The translations under genes and the position numbers were made by a program. A stretch of 64,000 nt of DNA. Source: Hanleya hanleyi (lineage: Eukaryota; Mollusca; Polyplacophora; Lepidopleurida; Hanleyidae). Below the pieces are notes generated by a model. The model did not search any database. It was given only the letters and a program-made list of their open reading frames with translations, and was not told the origin of the DNA. Location of the stretch: contig JAVTVY010020598.1 of assembly GCA_036873755.1 (NCBI GenBank), forward strand, positions 1 through 64,000, in the 5' to 3' direction. This document shows, in pieces, positions 36,811 through 50,135 of this stretch; position 1 is the stretch's first letter, and each line of letters starts with the position of its first letter.

Positions 36811-39800
36811 AATATAGGATCAAAGAGTTTGATGCAACACTCCAAATCCATCATAATGCAGCAATCTTACCATAGCGTCTCATGAATTCTGCGGTTTTAT
36901 GAGGATTGTCCGAATAGAGGGTGACAGGTATCTACGCTGATTTGTTTAGTCAAATAATGGTACATATATACGTGTAATTATTGTGGTACAATTGCACATT
37001 GACCGTTCACCCACCCGCGTCATTCTTACATAAATATGATTTATGCAACTGCATGCCGTCATCTATCAGTTTGATGAACCACAAGGTTAGGAATCCAATT
37101 CAATTCAGGAAATTCATCATTTGTACAGTGTGCACCCAAATTTTAGAGACTCGGTTTAATTAATATAGCAAGTTAAATGTGTGGACACAAATATGGTTCA
37201 TGCAAAAGCTTTAGGGCAAATCATATGATATGGAATACAATTATTTGAAGAAACTTGAAGATAATTGCCCTTCATTAAAGGCGACATGAAATTTAAAACT
37301 AACAGGGGTTCGGTACTGCGGGAATTCCCCCGCCAGTTATTTCATATTATATTTCTGAGATAAAATATCGTTCGTGAAAATCTTTGGAGTAAATCATATG
37401 ATGTGGAATAGAATGATTTGATAGCAAAATTGAAGGAAATGGTGTATTCATTTAAGGCGACACGGAATTCAAAACTAACAGCGGTCCGGTACTGCGGGGA
37501 TTCCGCCGCCAGTTACTTCATATATTTCTGAAATAAAATATGGTTCCTGCAAAAGCTTTGGGGTAAATCATATGATGTGGAATAGAAAGATTTGATAGTA
37601 AAATTGAAGGAAATGGTGTCCTTCATTTAAGGCCATACGAAATTCGAAACCAACAGGGGTTCTGTACTGCGGGAATCCTCGCCAGTTATTTCATATGGTA
37701 CTTCTGAAATAAAATAATGAAATAAATAGCCTATTAGTAATTAGTATAAAGGAATATATTGTAGGTGATTCGGCATGTGTGTGTGTATATAAACAATGTA
37801 CACTGCATCTCAAACCTTAGGTAGGTTAGTATCACATGAAGCTGAGAAGCTGTGGATAGGAATTTTTTTTAACATTTTGTGCCCCAGTGGTGGGGACATC
37901 TCCCGAGGCTAGTGCATAGGTGGTCCTGTGGTCAGGAACAATTTTCCAAATCGTTAACAACTTTTTCGGACAGGAACAGGAACACGGACATCGTCAGACA
38001 TCATTTACATCCCTATATCGAGCTTTCCGTAGCCAGAGCTACAGGCTCGATAAATATCTGTTCATTTTTTCAGGAATTATTGTCCGGAAATGAAAATTTA
38101 AATAACTGTGGATCAGCACAAAACAAAATGCATGGTCTTGTTACCTGTACCTCCTGGATTTGGCACAGAGATTTTCTTGGATTAATGTATCTAAAATTTA
38201 ATTTAAAATCTGCAAGGCCACGGTCTCTGTTTAATTCATTTGTGGGAGAAATGTATACGTTCTAGGGCGTAATATCACCATACTGTACACAACTGAATGG
38301 CATGGCTGTAAACCAGGATAAATGTACTTTAAATGCAAATAGATTCAGAGGTCACACATTGCGTCAAAGGCCAGCCACTATTGTGACCCCAACAGTGGCC
38401 TTTCTGAACCATGACTGTGAACCAACCACTGATGTGCTATCTATGCAAATGAGAATATGGAAATTTGTACACAAACACACACAGCCACTAGATGCAAATG
38501 GGAAGTTTGCATACATTAGAAATTGTTGTAAAAACACAAGTATATAGATTCGGACAGAGCATAGACAGGAGCAATATGTACAACAAATTTGAAGTTGATT
38601 GACGAAGGCATTCTGAAGTTATCCCACGGAAAAGTTTGAACAAAAGGGAAGCCTGCATATCAGGGATTTGTAGATAGAAACCCAGTTCCCAGTTTCGGAC
38701 AGCGCTGAAAAACAGTTGTTTCCCACTAGGCAGGACAATATGCACCACAAATTTGAAGTTGATTGACAGAGGCATTCGAAAGTTATCCGACGGAAAAGAG
38801 AAGTGAGAAAAAGAATAAGATGCGGAAGAAGAGGAAAAAGCGGAAGAAAGAAGAAAATGACAAAAACATAATTACAAGCGTCTGGTCCGTCATTCATAAT
38901 TCAGCCGTCGTCCATTAAAGAATATCCGCGTCCATAATCCAAAGACTTATTCCATATTCCATATAACAGTATTAGCACCAAATTCAAAAAGACAATCATA
39001 GTATACATAAACATAGACATAGACTTCCTGCAAGAGAAACAGGCATCCTAGGCATCCGTGTACTTGAAAATATTATCTTCGAAACAAATTCTACTAAATC
39101 AAACGATATCTTTAAATGCGTCTTGAATGCCCATGTCCAGAAACATCCGGATACATTGTGCTTTAGATAAAGCTAGTTGAGACAGCAGTTTTGTATCATG
39201 AAATACATCAAGGAAATGCGGTCATGATTTATTCAACGAAGAAATCTCATTTCCTCATCAGTGGTGGATAGTGCAGTATTAATTCAACGTCTTCTCCATT
39301 TCAGTAGCTCGGTAACCTTCTGTAATGAAATGTCAGGACATTGAAGAGACTCAGTATAATGCATGATGAATGAACACCTGAGAAGTGCCTGTTCGATACT
39401 ATGTGATCGGAATTAATCTAACATCCACCTGAAGTAATTACCTTCAATATTTGATGAATTTAGTCCACAGACTTAACTTGATCAAAAAACCGGACGACCA
39501 AAGGAAATCGAGCAGATACCGGTTTTCCGATTATATTTTGCGAACAAAATATTAGGAACGAAATTAGATTTTCATTTGGATTAGCAAACTACAAATTAGT
39601 TCCTAATATACTGGATATGGTTTAACATAACCTTTCGCTCGCGAACTTCGTGGACTTATTTATGGCTAAATCAATACAATCCATAGATGAGAAGAAAGTG
39701 GGCGGATGGTTATATCAGCAATCGTATATTTGCCTTGATATAAGCGATCACGTCCAATCGATCGAGACTGTTTCTCGATAAACGAGCAAAAATCGATAAA

Positions 39801-40205
39801 TATTTCGTCTCGAAGGGTCCCGGTTTATCTCTATCGAATGTTGTCCCGGTTTGTTCCCGGTTTTCTCTAGAACCAGAAGACCATCTCGATCTTCCTCGAA
39901 ATAACTCCACATGCTTCGAGAGAAAGTTTGAACCATTCGGAAGGAGCAGGTTCCGTATATATATACTCTGTGGTAGCGAGATTAATCTGGACGATTATAT
40001 ATGCATTTAAACACGGACAATGAATTAGATTGAACATGAACCATTTAATATTATTTTGTTATTCCGTCTAGAGATCTGTAGTCGCGTACTTGCTTTGACA
40101 GCGCAATTTCTCTGCGCGCCATGAATAAAAAGAAAGAAACATCACCAATTGAAAATGTATAAACTGGCTCAGTTATATAGAATTTGAATCACTTGATGAG
40201 ATACG
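36811..40205. repeat. Repeat-rich stretch without genes
   Basis: Three direct repeats of about 180 bp lie at about 37,185-37,710 (ATATGGTTC(A/C)TGCAAAAGC, then AATCATATGATATGGAATA, then GGTACTGCGGGAATTCC-type words). Two direct repeats of about 170 bp lie at about 38,550-38,800 (TTCGGACAGAGC, then AATTTGAAGTTGATTGAC). A minus-strand tail of the Penelope-like-type family lies at about 38,878-39,060. A segment at 39,740-39,935 matches the reverse complement of 41,840-42,020. A 128-codon frame at 37,879-38,265 shows no motif I know. Confidence 0.55.
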
Positions 40206-40819
40206 TTAACCCTATCTGGCCTGTGCTTTTTAGTACGTATCCTGGCCTGGGGGGGGGGGAGCCGAAATGCCCCCCCCCCCCACCCCCTTTAATTATTTGT
40301 CTTACCTCTTGAGCTAGAGAGCTGAAATTTACCACACAATACCCTTGGGTCAAGATCTACCAGAAAATATAAACAAATCCAAGATGGCCGCTTTGATGAC
40401 GTCACAGCGACGTCATTTTCAAAAACCTAATTTTTTGGTCGATTTTTCGGTCGGATTTTCCGAATTTTTTATTTATGCAATTTCTCCGCAAAAACTGCAT
40501 AATAAATTAGTAAATATTAATGTGATGTGAAATAAAATAGTTTTTGTCCACTTTTCGTCGCGGAAAAGCAGAAATTTTGAAGAAATATGACAAAAACATC
40601 ACTTTTCTGGTACCCCACGTGCTCGCCATCTTGAATTCACTCAAGATCCTCTGCTCGGGGGTTAGGCAAATAGGCTGAAAGTGACCCCAATATGATAAAC
40701 TATAAAGTCAAGGAGTTTCAACTCTCCTTTTTTTGTCGTTCTAGAGATAGCGCAGAAAGTTTGGTAGGGGGGCCATTTCGCTTCCCCTCCCCCCTCCTCC
40801 CCAGGCCAGGTAGGGTTAA
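40206..40819 (+). mobile_element. TTAA-flanked MITE, copy 4 (614 bp)
   Basis: TTAA-CCCTATCTGGCCTGTGC at the left and GGCCAGGTAGGG-TTAA at the right, with the same interior as copies 1 to 3 (CTTGAGCTAGAGAGCTGAAA, AAGATGGCCGCTTTGATGAC). It is nearly full length. Confidence 0.85.
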
Positions 40820-41720
40820 AGAACTGCGAACTGAACTAAATTTTGGAAGACTTAGACTCAAATTTCATATGTTCCTCTGAAAATGTATCAGAATGGAAGA
40901 TCTTTATCTCCGTATTCATAAATACATATGAAGTGGATACGAAGACAGGAGCGGCTGGTAATTCACTGTAAACCATATAATTTTAACATAAACAAACAAC
41001 AAACAACACGCGGGTTCGTTTATATTAAAATTAAATGTATGCGTTGGTCTAAAGCGTGATTGCTCTCTGAATTGGGTGGTAATTACTTTCTTTATTTGGT
41101 TAATTTTCTAGACACATGAAATTAGCAATGAATAATACAACGTGAGTATATCATCAAGCGCCGCCAACACTGCTGTTTCACTTTTTTCTTTCAAAGGAAC
41201 TATCCCCTCTCATTTTCAAGCAGTCGGTTTTCCACAGACCAACTGTGGTGTGGATTATGAACACCGATAATTCCGATTGTCAGTATTTCTGATAACCATT
41301 TCCAGCCGAACTTATGTCATGAATAAACTTTGTTGATATGATCTTATTTGAACTATATCACAAGACTGTAATTCTCAGTAAAATAAAATCTGCAATAAAC
41401 AATACCAAATTATAAAACAAATTACACATCGAGGTTAATACTCCGATCAAACACGTACATAGCTTTCATTTTTCAGTTGAAATGATCCAAGTTTGGTCCA
41501 AAAATAATTAACGTATCCTTCCATATCACTAATATTCAGATAATATCCCGTTGATGTGTCATTTATTCCCCGACGGATACTAATCAGATACACAATCAAT
41601 TATCGATGTGAGAGAAGATCATTCAATTATATATTCATAATTTATATATAACGGGAAACATCAGGACATAGATATACCGAATAAATGATTAATAACACCG
41701 AAAACATCTTTAAAAAATTT
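40820..41720. other. A/T-rich spacer, nothing recognised
   Basis: There are no frames of note, no repeat units I can match, and no RNA gene signature. Confidence 0.5.
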
Positions 41721-43245
41721 TTTGTTCTGCATTTTATTTTGGTCGTGATATACGTATGCAACGAGCGCCCCCAAAATATGGTACCCGCGTAACACACTAA
41801 TCGATTGAGAAGTTAACAGCAACAAATCACGGGTATATTGAAACCCCCTTCGAGATTCTTGTATCCATCTGAAAAACCGGGACAGTTCGATCGAGATAGA
41901 ACCGGGAGCAAATCGAGACTTGTCGTCAGGGGTCTCGGTTCTGCCCTTCCGGTTTCAGCCGAGAAATTTCTCGATTCATCTCGTTGGCATCGAGAAAGTG
42001 ACTCGATTAATTGGACGTGACCCCTTTAAAGTATCCTTTCAGGGGCCGATGACTGCCTCTTTTCATTCTAGCAAATCTTCAAACTAAATTCCTCATAGTC
42101 CCAACAGACAAAGTCCAAACAATAGGATATTCACATGTACATACTTTTACCAGGTGCTGTTAAAGGAATTTGCTACAGGCAAACTATCAGCGAATACGTC
42201 CACTTACTTTCAAAGGGAATTTTGGGATACATAACGTACAGATGTGTATTCAGATGGGATTTCTCGACTGTCTATACTATAATCCCTCATCAGGCCCGTC
42301 TTATTTTATTAATAATATCGGTGGTCAAGAAATCTGACCGCCGATATATTAGTTGCCTGAATTTCCAATTAAGAATATGTATGTGAAGTTTGGCAGCACA
42401 ATGTATCAAAAGCATATTGCCATTTCTATGGGTAACAATTCTGCGTCCATTTTGGCTGACCGATATCTGTTCTACAATATCTGTTGAAATTTTGTTCTGC
42501 ATTTTATTTTGGTCGCGATATACGTATGCAACGAGCGCCCCCAAAATATGGTACCCGCGTAACACACTAATCGATTGAGAAGTTAACAGCAACAAATCAC
42601 GGGTATATTGAAACCCCCTTCGAGATTCTTGTATCCATCTGAAAAACCGGGGCAGTTCGATCGAGATAGAACCGGGAGCAAATCGAGACTTGTCGTCAGG
42701 GGTCTCGGTTCTGCCCTTCCGGTTTCAGCCGAGAAATTTCTCGATTCATCTCGTTGGCATCGAGAAAGTGACTCGATTAATTGGACGTGACCCCTTTAAA
42801 GTATCCTTTCAGGGGCCGATGACTGCCTCTTTTCATTCTAGCAAATCTTCAAACTAAATTCCTCATAGTCCCAGCAGACAAAGTCCAAACAATAGGATAT
42901 TCACATGTACATACTTTCACCAGGTGCTGTTGAAGGAATTTGCTATAGGCAAACTATCAGCGAATACGTCCACTTACTTCCAAAGTGAATTTTGGGATAC
43001 ATAACGTACAGATGTGTATTCAGATGGGATTTCTCGACTGTCTATACTATAATCCCTCATCAGGCCCGTCTTATTTTATTAATGATATCGGTGGTCAAGA
43101 AATCTGACCGCCGATATATTAGTTGCCTGAATTTCCAATTAAGAATATGTATATGAAGTTTGGCAGCACAATGTATCAAAAGCATATTGGCATTTCTATG
43201 GGTAACAATTCTGCGTCCATTTTGGCTGACCGATATCTGTTCTAC
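41721..43245 (+). repeat. 770-bp tandem duplication
   Basis: 41,721-42,475 and 42,491-43,245 are nearly identical direct copies (period 770; a handful of substitutions such as TGGTCGTGATA/TGGTCGCGATA). Each holds part of a reverse transcriptase (DFSTVYTIIPHQ, then KFGSTMYQKHI and ISMGNNSASILADRYLFY) and a 60-codon frame seen in inverted form near 39.8 kb. Confidence 0.92.
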
Positions 43246-44212
43246 GAATACGACTATATGCAGACGCTTTCAAAAACCGATCACTTCAACGCCGTTTCCA
43301 TCTCATTCACCACACGCTAAATAGACGGTGTTTTCGCTGTGGATAATCGCTATATAAATGACGCAGTAAAAGGATATATATCCACCTTCAATGGCTGTGG
43401 AGAAAATTATAGATAGCCCTAACAGCACAACACATGTAGACTCATAACTCTATACGAATAAAGCGGGTCTTCTCTAACGTCGGCTTTACGACAAGAGAGA
43501 TGATAGCAATTTCGTCATCGTAAACTATTCCTTTCTGGACAGTAATATTTCAGTGAGGCCTGCATATGGCGTATACATATCTCGCCCAGTAGCATTTGCT
43601 AGATCCCTTATAAAATGTTCTGCAAAGTTTCTCAAATTTGGCGAATACATATGGCATGTAGATAGCAAAATACGATCGTAGCGCACACGATCTATGGTGT
43701 TACGTTTATCCCGTTTATCGCTTATCCCGAGACTAGGTGCCGTATGAACCCATATACTTACTTCTTGATCCTCGTGATGTTCATATGAACAGGTATAATT
43801 AACGTGTGACTGGGATACATCATTTCCTAGATAACGTGACTGGGATACATCATTTCCTAGATAACGTGACTGGGATACATCATTCCCTAGATAACGTGAC
43901 TGGGATACATCATTCCCTAGATAACGTGACTGGGATACATCATTTCCTAGATAACGTGACTGGGATACATCATTTCCTAGATAACGTGACTGGGATACAT
44001 CATTTCCTAGATAACGTGACTGGGATACATCATTTCCTAGATAACGTGACTGGGATACATCATTTCCTAGATAACGTGACTGGGATACATCATTTCCTAG
44101 ATAACGACTTTACAAAGAAAATCATGAGGATTAAGAATATACTGATCAGCGATACGGATGTCATGTCGTCATCATTGAAAACTGCTGACCGCTTGTCCCT
44201 TGAAGGAAACTA
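42225..44212 (+). pseudogene. Penelope-like-type reverse transcriptase remnant with 3' region
   Basis: Pieces of one RT family appear in order: motif A-like FRWDFSTVYTIIPH (in both tandem copies), the ISMGNNSASILADRYLFYEYDYMQ block (43,190-43,260), a region with IDGVFAVDNRYIND (43,320-43,360), then a shared block with CGLYDKRDD-like, NYSFLDS-like and AYGVYISRPVAFARS-like residues in shifting frames (43,460-43,700). Several stops and frameshifts break it. The 3' part (43,720-43,805 and 44,106-44,212) matches 57,150-57,400. I place the family near Penelope-like elements because of the I(P/S)MG(N/T)N motif; this is from memory. Confidence 0.68.
43806..44105 (+). repeat. 30-bp tandem array, 10 units
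   Basis: The unit GTGACTGGGATACATCATTT plus CCTAGATAAC repeats ten times; two units have CC for TC. It grew from a segment of the Penelope-like-type 3' region, which has one unit at 57,246-57,275. The 135-codon frame over it is a repeat artefact. Confidence 0.95.
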
Positions 44213-46575
44213 GCCAATAGTAATTTATTAGGAAACTACCCCTTTACATCGGGGGCATCAAAATCGGGGTTATCCTTGATGCGTCCATCTGGAGTAAGAT
44301 ATTTTAAAACTTATCTTCGATAAAATAATTACCATAATGGTTACCTGTAAACTAGTAAACAATGATAGTATAAAAGAAGATCTTTTACTTAATACTGTAC
44401 TATATTATAAAAGAATACCTTTTCCTTAAAAACACCATGTCCCATTTGTTAGAATAAATATCATCACCATAATATTACCTGTAAACTAGTAAACAATGAT
44501 AGTATAAAAGAAGATCCTTTACTTAATACTATACTATATTATAAAAGAATATGTTTTCCTTAAAAACACCATATCCCATTTGTTAGAATAAATATCATTA
44601 GGTTACGTATAAACTAATACACACTGATAATAAAAAAACTGTAAAAACGGACCTTTCTTGAGATCCAGGCTTCTCTAAAATAAGTCTTCATAACGTTATC
44701 TGAACTTACATCATGGGCATCAATGGCTCCGTTTGGAATAAATCATATAAAACATATCCTACATGTTAAAATAGTAACCGTAAGGTTGCCTATAAACGAG
44801 TGAACAATGATAGTTAAAACTATAGAATTAGACCCTTTCTTAAGGTCCAGGCGTCTCTAATAAAAGTCTTATGAACATGATCTAATATGTCAACGTATAT
44901 ATCTGTCTCAGAACAATTGTCTCCGTAGAGGGTACATAATTTGGAGGTGTCGTCAGCATTTATAAAACTATCCCATGAATGAGCAGGGTCAAGTTGTTCG
45001 AATGCAAACTTCAGAGACTCGAACATACTATTTCTGAAATCTGCTAGGATTGGACAGTACAGAGTGAAGTGACATAAATCTTCCCTGGAATCGTCACATA
45101 AACGACAAACATCAGACTCGGACCGATTCCATCTAACCTGGTCGGCTTGGAGTCCAAGGGTGCTGCTTCTGGCTCTAAATTGAAGTGATATTTCATAAAA
45201 ATTATTGCACTTTTGCAAATATTTCGCGGTACCGGGGGATTCTTTTAACTTTTTACAGAGTGACATGGTGCACTTTGAATTTATTCCAGTTCGCCATTTC
45301 TTTTTTTGACTCTGACCTACATATATTTTCGAACTCGCTGGCTCTAACAGTACTACCGCGCAGTGTGAGGTGGTCCAGTCCGTGATTTATGAATAGCGAA
45401 TTCATATACTCTAGGTATGGCCACGAAGATCGACTCCCTTTGTCGTAAGGAGTTCTAAGCTCTTCGAACACCCTTTTTGTTAGGCTCGTGGTTTCCATTG
45501 TGCAAAGTCGATGGAAATAACGCACTCGGAAAATGTCTAGCTTCGTGTCCAGTGGAAGCCACCACATATCACCTAAAACAGCTTCGGAGGCAGGACATCC
45601 GGGATTCTTCAAAATCTTAACACCTGTGCTGTACTGATAGGAACGTAACAACGTCAGGTCGGTGGCGGAGTTTGTAAACTACACTCCAGCCGCAAGGCAT
45701 AAGGCTGGCAGAGAACATGTTTTCCATAACGTGTCTCCTAGAAAGCATCTATTAAAATCAAAGTGGCTAGCAAGGGTGGATAACATGCTACCAAGGAGTT
45801 TTTTTTTCTTATCGAGTAGGTATATAGAGATGTGGTGATGGTCACTGAGTGACTTCGAGAAGACCACCCTGAGATATTTGTATTCACTACACTCTTTTAT
45901 ACTGTCACTACCAAGGTCCCACATTCTTTCAGCTTGTGTTTTTTCGCCTATCACCATAACATCGGATTTGTTACCGTTGAAACGAAGATTCCAACGTGTC
46001 GCAAACATATATGCAATGTTCAGTGTTTTTTTCAGATCGACTTCGTTATCATTAAGGAGCACGATATCATCTGCGTAGAAGTTTCATTCATATAAACACC
46101 GCAATTGTTACCATTTAGGTCTTTTGCCAAGTCATTCATCAATAAACAAAACAGTGTAGGTGATAAGATACACCCTTGCTTGACTCCGTTGTCAGTATAA
46201 AACCATTCAGATTTCAGGGAGCCAAATATGATTTTACTCTTTACCTCACTATATAAACATTTAATAATTCGCCACAGTTTATCCTGGATGTTGTGGTCCC
46301 AGACGGCACAGAAGAGTTTATCACGCCATAAGGTGTCAAATGCCTTCGATATATCTAAGAAGGCTAAAAACGTTTTCGCGTTTTTGCTTTTACGCAAAGC
46401 ACACACTCTTTTTAGAATAAATATGTGATCCTCTACCCTTCTGTCTCGTCTGAAATCACCATGCAGTTCGCCAAATAGGTCGTTTTCTTATAGAAAGTCC
46501 ATAATTTGGTTTTCCATAATCACAACAAACACTTTGGAGGTTAACGTGATACCCCTATAGTTAGAAAGTTCATGC
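44213..46575 (-). pseudogene. Decayed non-LTR retrotransposon nested in the Penelope-like-type copy
   Basis: Read leftward, pieces of a non-LTR RT appear: ELSNYRGITLTSKVF (about 46,560-46,520), FLAFLDISKAFDTLWRDKLF and NGVKQGCILSPTLFCLLMNDLA (46,406-46,100), a frameshift near the YADD region, WNLRFNGNKSDVMVIGE (46,000-45,930), then ARSSTLGLQADQVRWN and a zinc motif CRLCDDSREDLCHFTLYC (45,120-45,050) to a stop near 44,820. At least three breaks are seen. The 3' side (44,215-44,820) has repeats of about 130 bp (GTAAACTAGTAAACAATGAT). The flanks (GAAAC at 44,209 and AAGCCTATG at 46,577) are contiguous in the copy at 57,390, so it inserted there. Confidence 0.75.
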
Positions 46576-46576
46576 A

Positions 46577-47190
46577 TGTCTAAAGCCTATGCTTATGTAT
46601 AATATGATTGCTTATTTGGATTTGATGGTGATGCTGTTATGGATTAAGTTCTTGGATTATAGACGCGGGAATTCTTTAATGGACAACGACTGAATATTGA
46701 ATGACGTACTATTCGCTTATATTCACAGGTTTGTGATTATGTCTTACATAGACTACAACGATTGATGAATCTCAGACGAACTATTGGATTAATAATTTTC
46801 CCTTACTTGATAGCTCTGAGATAGGACTTTCGTACTTCCAACCACTCATAACGATATACCGAAAGTATACTGGACTAAATCACCACACAAAGCTAGATTC
46901 ATAGCTGGTTCTAGAAGCTGCATGACCAAGCTTCTTTCAACCCTATTGGCGAGGGCCTTTCAGGAAGTAAAAGCGTCTTAGGAAAGTTGTTGCGCCACTA
47001 TTTCTAAGAACTTTGGCATTGAATGCATGTGGATATTGAAAAACTCAAAATGTCTTACGGAAGAACTTGATGCTAAAGGTCACATACCGTACTGACATGT
47101 ATCAACATTGGATTTCTCAGCTCTCTATACCACAGTCCCTCAAATATGACATATCTGTGAATTGCTTATGGTAGCCAATTGAACTGACTA
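46577..47190 (+). mobile_element. Rest of the interrupted Penelope-like-type 3' region, then a further RT fragment
   Basis: 46,577-46,700 continues the match to 57,395-57,530 (AAGCCTATG, then CTTGGATTATAGACGCGG). At 46,890-47,100 a frame reads KARFIAGSRSCMTKLL, then a stop, then ATISKNFGIECMWILKNSK and LDAKGHI, the N-terminal palm side of the same RT family. It is broken by a TAG and frameshifts. Confidence 0.65.
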
Positions 47191-49200
47191 CATATATTAT
47201 GCCTAAACCCTAATAAAAGATTAGTTTACTTAGCTGCTACAACCATCAGCTGACGACAAATATTTCTCCGCAATGGAAATGAATCTTATATGCCCATATA
47301 TCTCATCATATCGGCGCTATTTTTAGCTGATTTGCATAATTCTAGGTATGAAGGACCACGGTACAATTCAAAACAATAACAAATTTGCAACTTTTTTCCT
47401 TTTTAGCAATTTTTTCAACATTTTCTGCTTAAAATGATAGCTATAGCATATGTGGTCCTAACACTCCCCTCTAATGAGAGCGGCACTTAGAACAGAAAAT
47501 ACTGTTAACGAAGGAAACTAGCAGAAAAAATAGCAGGATTTATAAGGGCATGACATTCGTTTGGTTATGCTATCCGACAAAACACATAATTTTCTGTCGT
47601 ACAAGACGGCATTGATCGCTGAATGATTTCGAACCACAGCTGACTGCTGTTAGAAGGAGTTGAGGCGTACGTGAATCAATATATTTCTTGGTAAAAGAGG
47701 AGGACCTATATATAATCCGATTGATATAACAAGCTTATCAGTTTGACCGTTCACACGGACAAATTATACTCGCTTCCAAGTTTTCAAATGGTATTGCAAA
47801 AGAAATCAGTGAAATTGAACACAAATATTACCTTACCGATAACATGGCGATCGATATACTTAACACTAAAAGGACAGGATAGCCAAACAGGAAAACTTGT
47901 GGGACGTCCTATTGTGCAGAATCCCCCAGAGCACATATATAGGAACCAATATACTGTCTATAACGCCCATTGTGAGATTCCCCATTATCAAATCTCTTAT
48001 ACACCCCATAAGAACCAGTAAACTGTGTATAACGTTCATTGTCAAATCTAAGTATCCTAAAGTAAGTCACAAGAAAAGACTACAAACCCACAATTCACTA
48101 CAACATGAACAATGACTTACGAGACATCAATCACGATGAAGGCGTTGACTTTTGGATACCGCTCGTACTTCTGATTGGTTGTTCATTGTGATGATCCATT
48201 GAGTCGGTAACCAATCGATTCCATGGCGTATGTTCCAGTATATTTGAGAGATTGAATGTGATGTTAGTTAGTAATAAAAACTCAAACGCCCGAAGTAATT
48301 CGTGAATTGAATGAGTGTACCAAGCAGTTGGAAGATTGCTTACAATTTGGACGATGATCTGGATAGAGCTTGAATAAAACATTTATGGCTTCTTGACATC
48401 TATAAAGACTTGTTTACTTTTCATCGGACATCGACTGGGTTGACATTTCATTCTGCCTTGTATTTTCTTCTAGTTTTTATTGCAGAAAGTCAGATGCATG
48501 ACTTTGAATAATTTCACCAAGATTAAATCAGTGTATTTTCATATGAACGTCCAGCTATCGCCCGAAGCGATTACAATCATGGAATGTATTTCTAGCTAGC
48601 ACCTTGGAATGCTTAAGCGCAAATTCTCTTCGATCTACCGTATTTATGATCGTCCATTCACAGCCCATTATGTCATACTGATACATCGATCGGTTCCCTA
48701 TTCTCGGGGGAACAGATCCGGCCTTGCGTGATAACATTCGGATCGACTACTTTCATCTGTAGCTGTAGCATATGTGGTCCTAACCCTCCTCTCTAATGAG
48801 AGTGGCGCTTAGAACAAGAAAATACAGTTAACGAAAAAAATAGAAGAGCGTATAAGGGCATGACATTCATTCGGTAATATAATCCGATAAAACGCGTAAT
48901 TTGCTTTAGTACAAGATGGCATTGATCGTTGGATGCTTTGGAACTACAGCTGACTGTTGTTAGGTGTTGATGCATACGTGGATCAATGTATTTCTCAGTA
49001 ACAAAGGAGGACCTATAATTCGATTGACATAACAAGTTTATCCGTTTGACCGTACAAATCATTGGTCAAATTATACTCATTCCCAAGTGTTCAACCGGTA
49101 TTGCAAATAAAATCAGTGAAATTGAACACCAATATTACCGTACTGCCAATACGGCGATCGATATACTTAACACCAAAAGAACAGAGTAGTTAAACGGGAA
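47191..49200. repeat. Gene-free stretch with two related 0.6-kb copies
   Basis: 47,440-48,060 and 48,765-49,330 match in order (GCATATGTGGTCCTAAC, then CTCTAATGAGAG, then GATCAATATATTTC-like words, then the start of the 60-bp repeat family). Between them nothing recognisable is seen. Confidence 0.6.
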
Positions 49201-49209
49201 AACTTGTGA

Positions 49210-50135
49210 GCAATCCCGCCGTAAAGACTCCTCCATGTCACATAGGAACTGGTAAGCGGGCTATAACGTTCATTGTGATATTACCCATTGAAAAGACTCT
49301 CCTACACCACATAGGAGCCAGTAAGCTGTCTATAACGTTCATTGTGTGATTTCCAATTGTCAGGATTCCTCCATGGCACATAGGAACCAGTAAGCTCTCC
49401 ATAACGTCCATTGTGGCATGTCCCATTGTCAAAACTCCCCTACACTACTTAGGAACAAGTAAGCTGTCTATAACGTTCCATTCTCAAGACTCGGGCACTG
49501 GTTATACCTACACTCCTGCACCATATAGGAACCAGTAAGCTCTCCATAACGTCCATTATGAGATGTCCCCTTGTCAAGACTCCCCTACACCATATAGGAA
49601 CCAGTAAGCTCTCCATAACGTTCATTGTGACATGTCCCATTGTCGACTCCCTTCACCACATAGGAGCCAGTAAGCTGTCTATAACGTTCATTGTGAGATG
49701 TCCCATTGTCAAGATTCTCCTACACTACATAAGAACCAGTAACCTCCGTATAACGTCCATTGAGAGATGAGGGGCCCTCGTTGACCGATTGGTCTAAGGC
49801 GCTTCGATGGTGACCGCTAGCCTCACACCGCTGAACCGGTAAGGGTTCCGGCCCAGCTGGCCCATGTGTAAAAGTTTGTCAGTTACTTACCGACGGTCGT
49901 TGGATCTCTCCGGGTACTCCATCTTCCTCCACCAATCAAACTGACTGTCATCATATGAGTGAAACAACCTTGAGTGCAACATAAAGCCACTCCCCCCCCC
50001 CCATTGAAAGATGCCCAATTGTCAAGACTCCCCAACACAACACGCAAGCTGCCTATAACGTTCATTGTGAGATGTCCCATTGTCCAGACTCCTCTACACT
50101 CCTTAGGAACAAGTAAGATGTCTATAACGTTCCAT
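49210..50135 (+). repeat. Degenerate satellite of about 60-70-bp units, interrupted by a SINE
   Basis: Units of the form GAACCAGTAAGCTGTCTATA, ACGTTCATTGTGAGATGTCC, CATTGTCAAGACTC(C) recur about a dozen times. Related units lie at 47,900-48,050. The SINE at 49,770-50,000 sits inside one unit. Confidence 0.8.
49770..50000 (+). mobile_element. tRNA-derived SINE with 13-bp target duplication
   Basis: An A-box-like TTGACCGATTGGTC (49,781-49,794) and B-box-like GGGTTCCGGCCC (49,843-49,854) form the head; the body has CTCTCCGGGTACTCC and AAACTGACTGTC. CCATTGAGAGATG before it (49,757-49,769) and CCATTGAAAGATG after it (50,001-50,013) are the target duplication, differing by one base. The tail is a run of C. 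Confidence 0.82.

Noticed and set aside
16925..40819. AAGATGGCGGCC and TGACGTCA words inside the MITEs as a host promoter
   Set aside because: They recur at the same place in each MITE copy, so they belong to the element and do not mark a nearby host gene.
49770..49860. A second tRNA gene
   Set aside because: The B box is degenerate and the segment is joined to a SINE core with a flanking target duplication.
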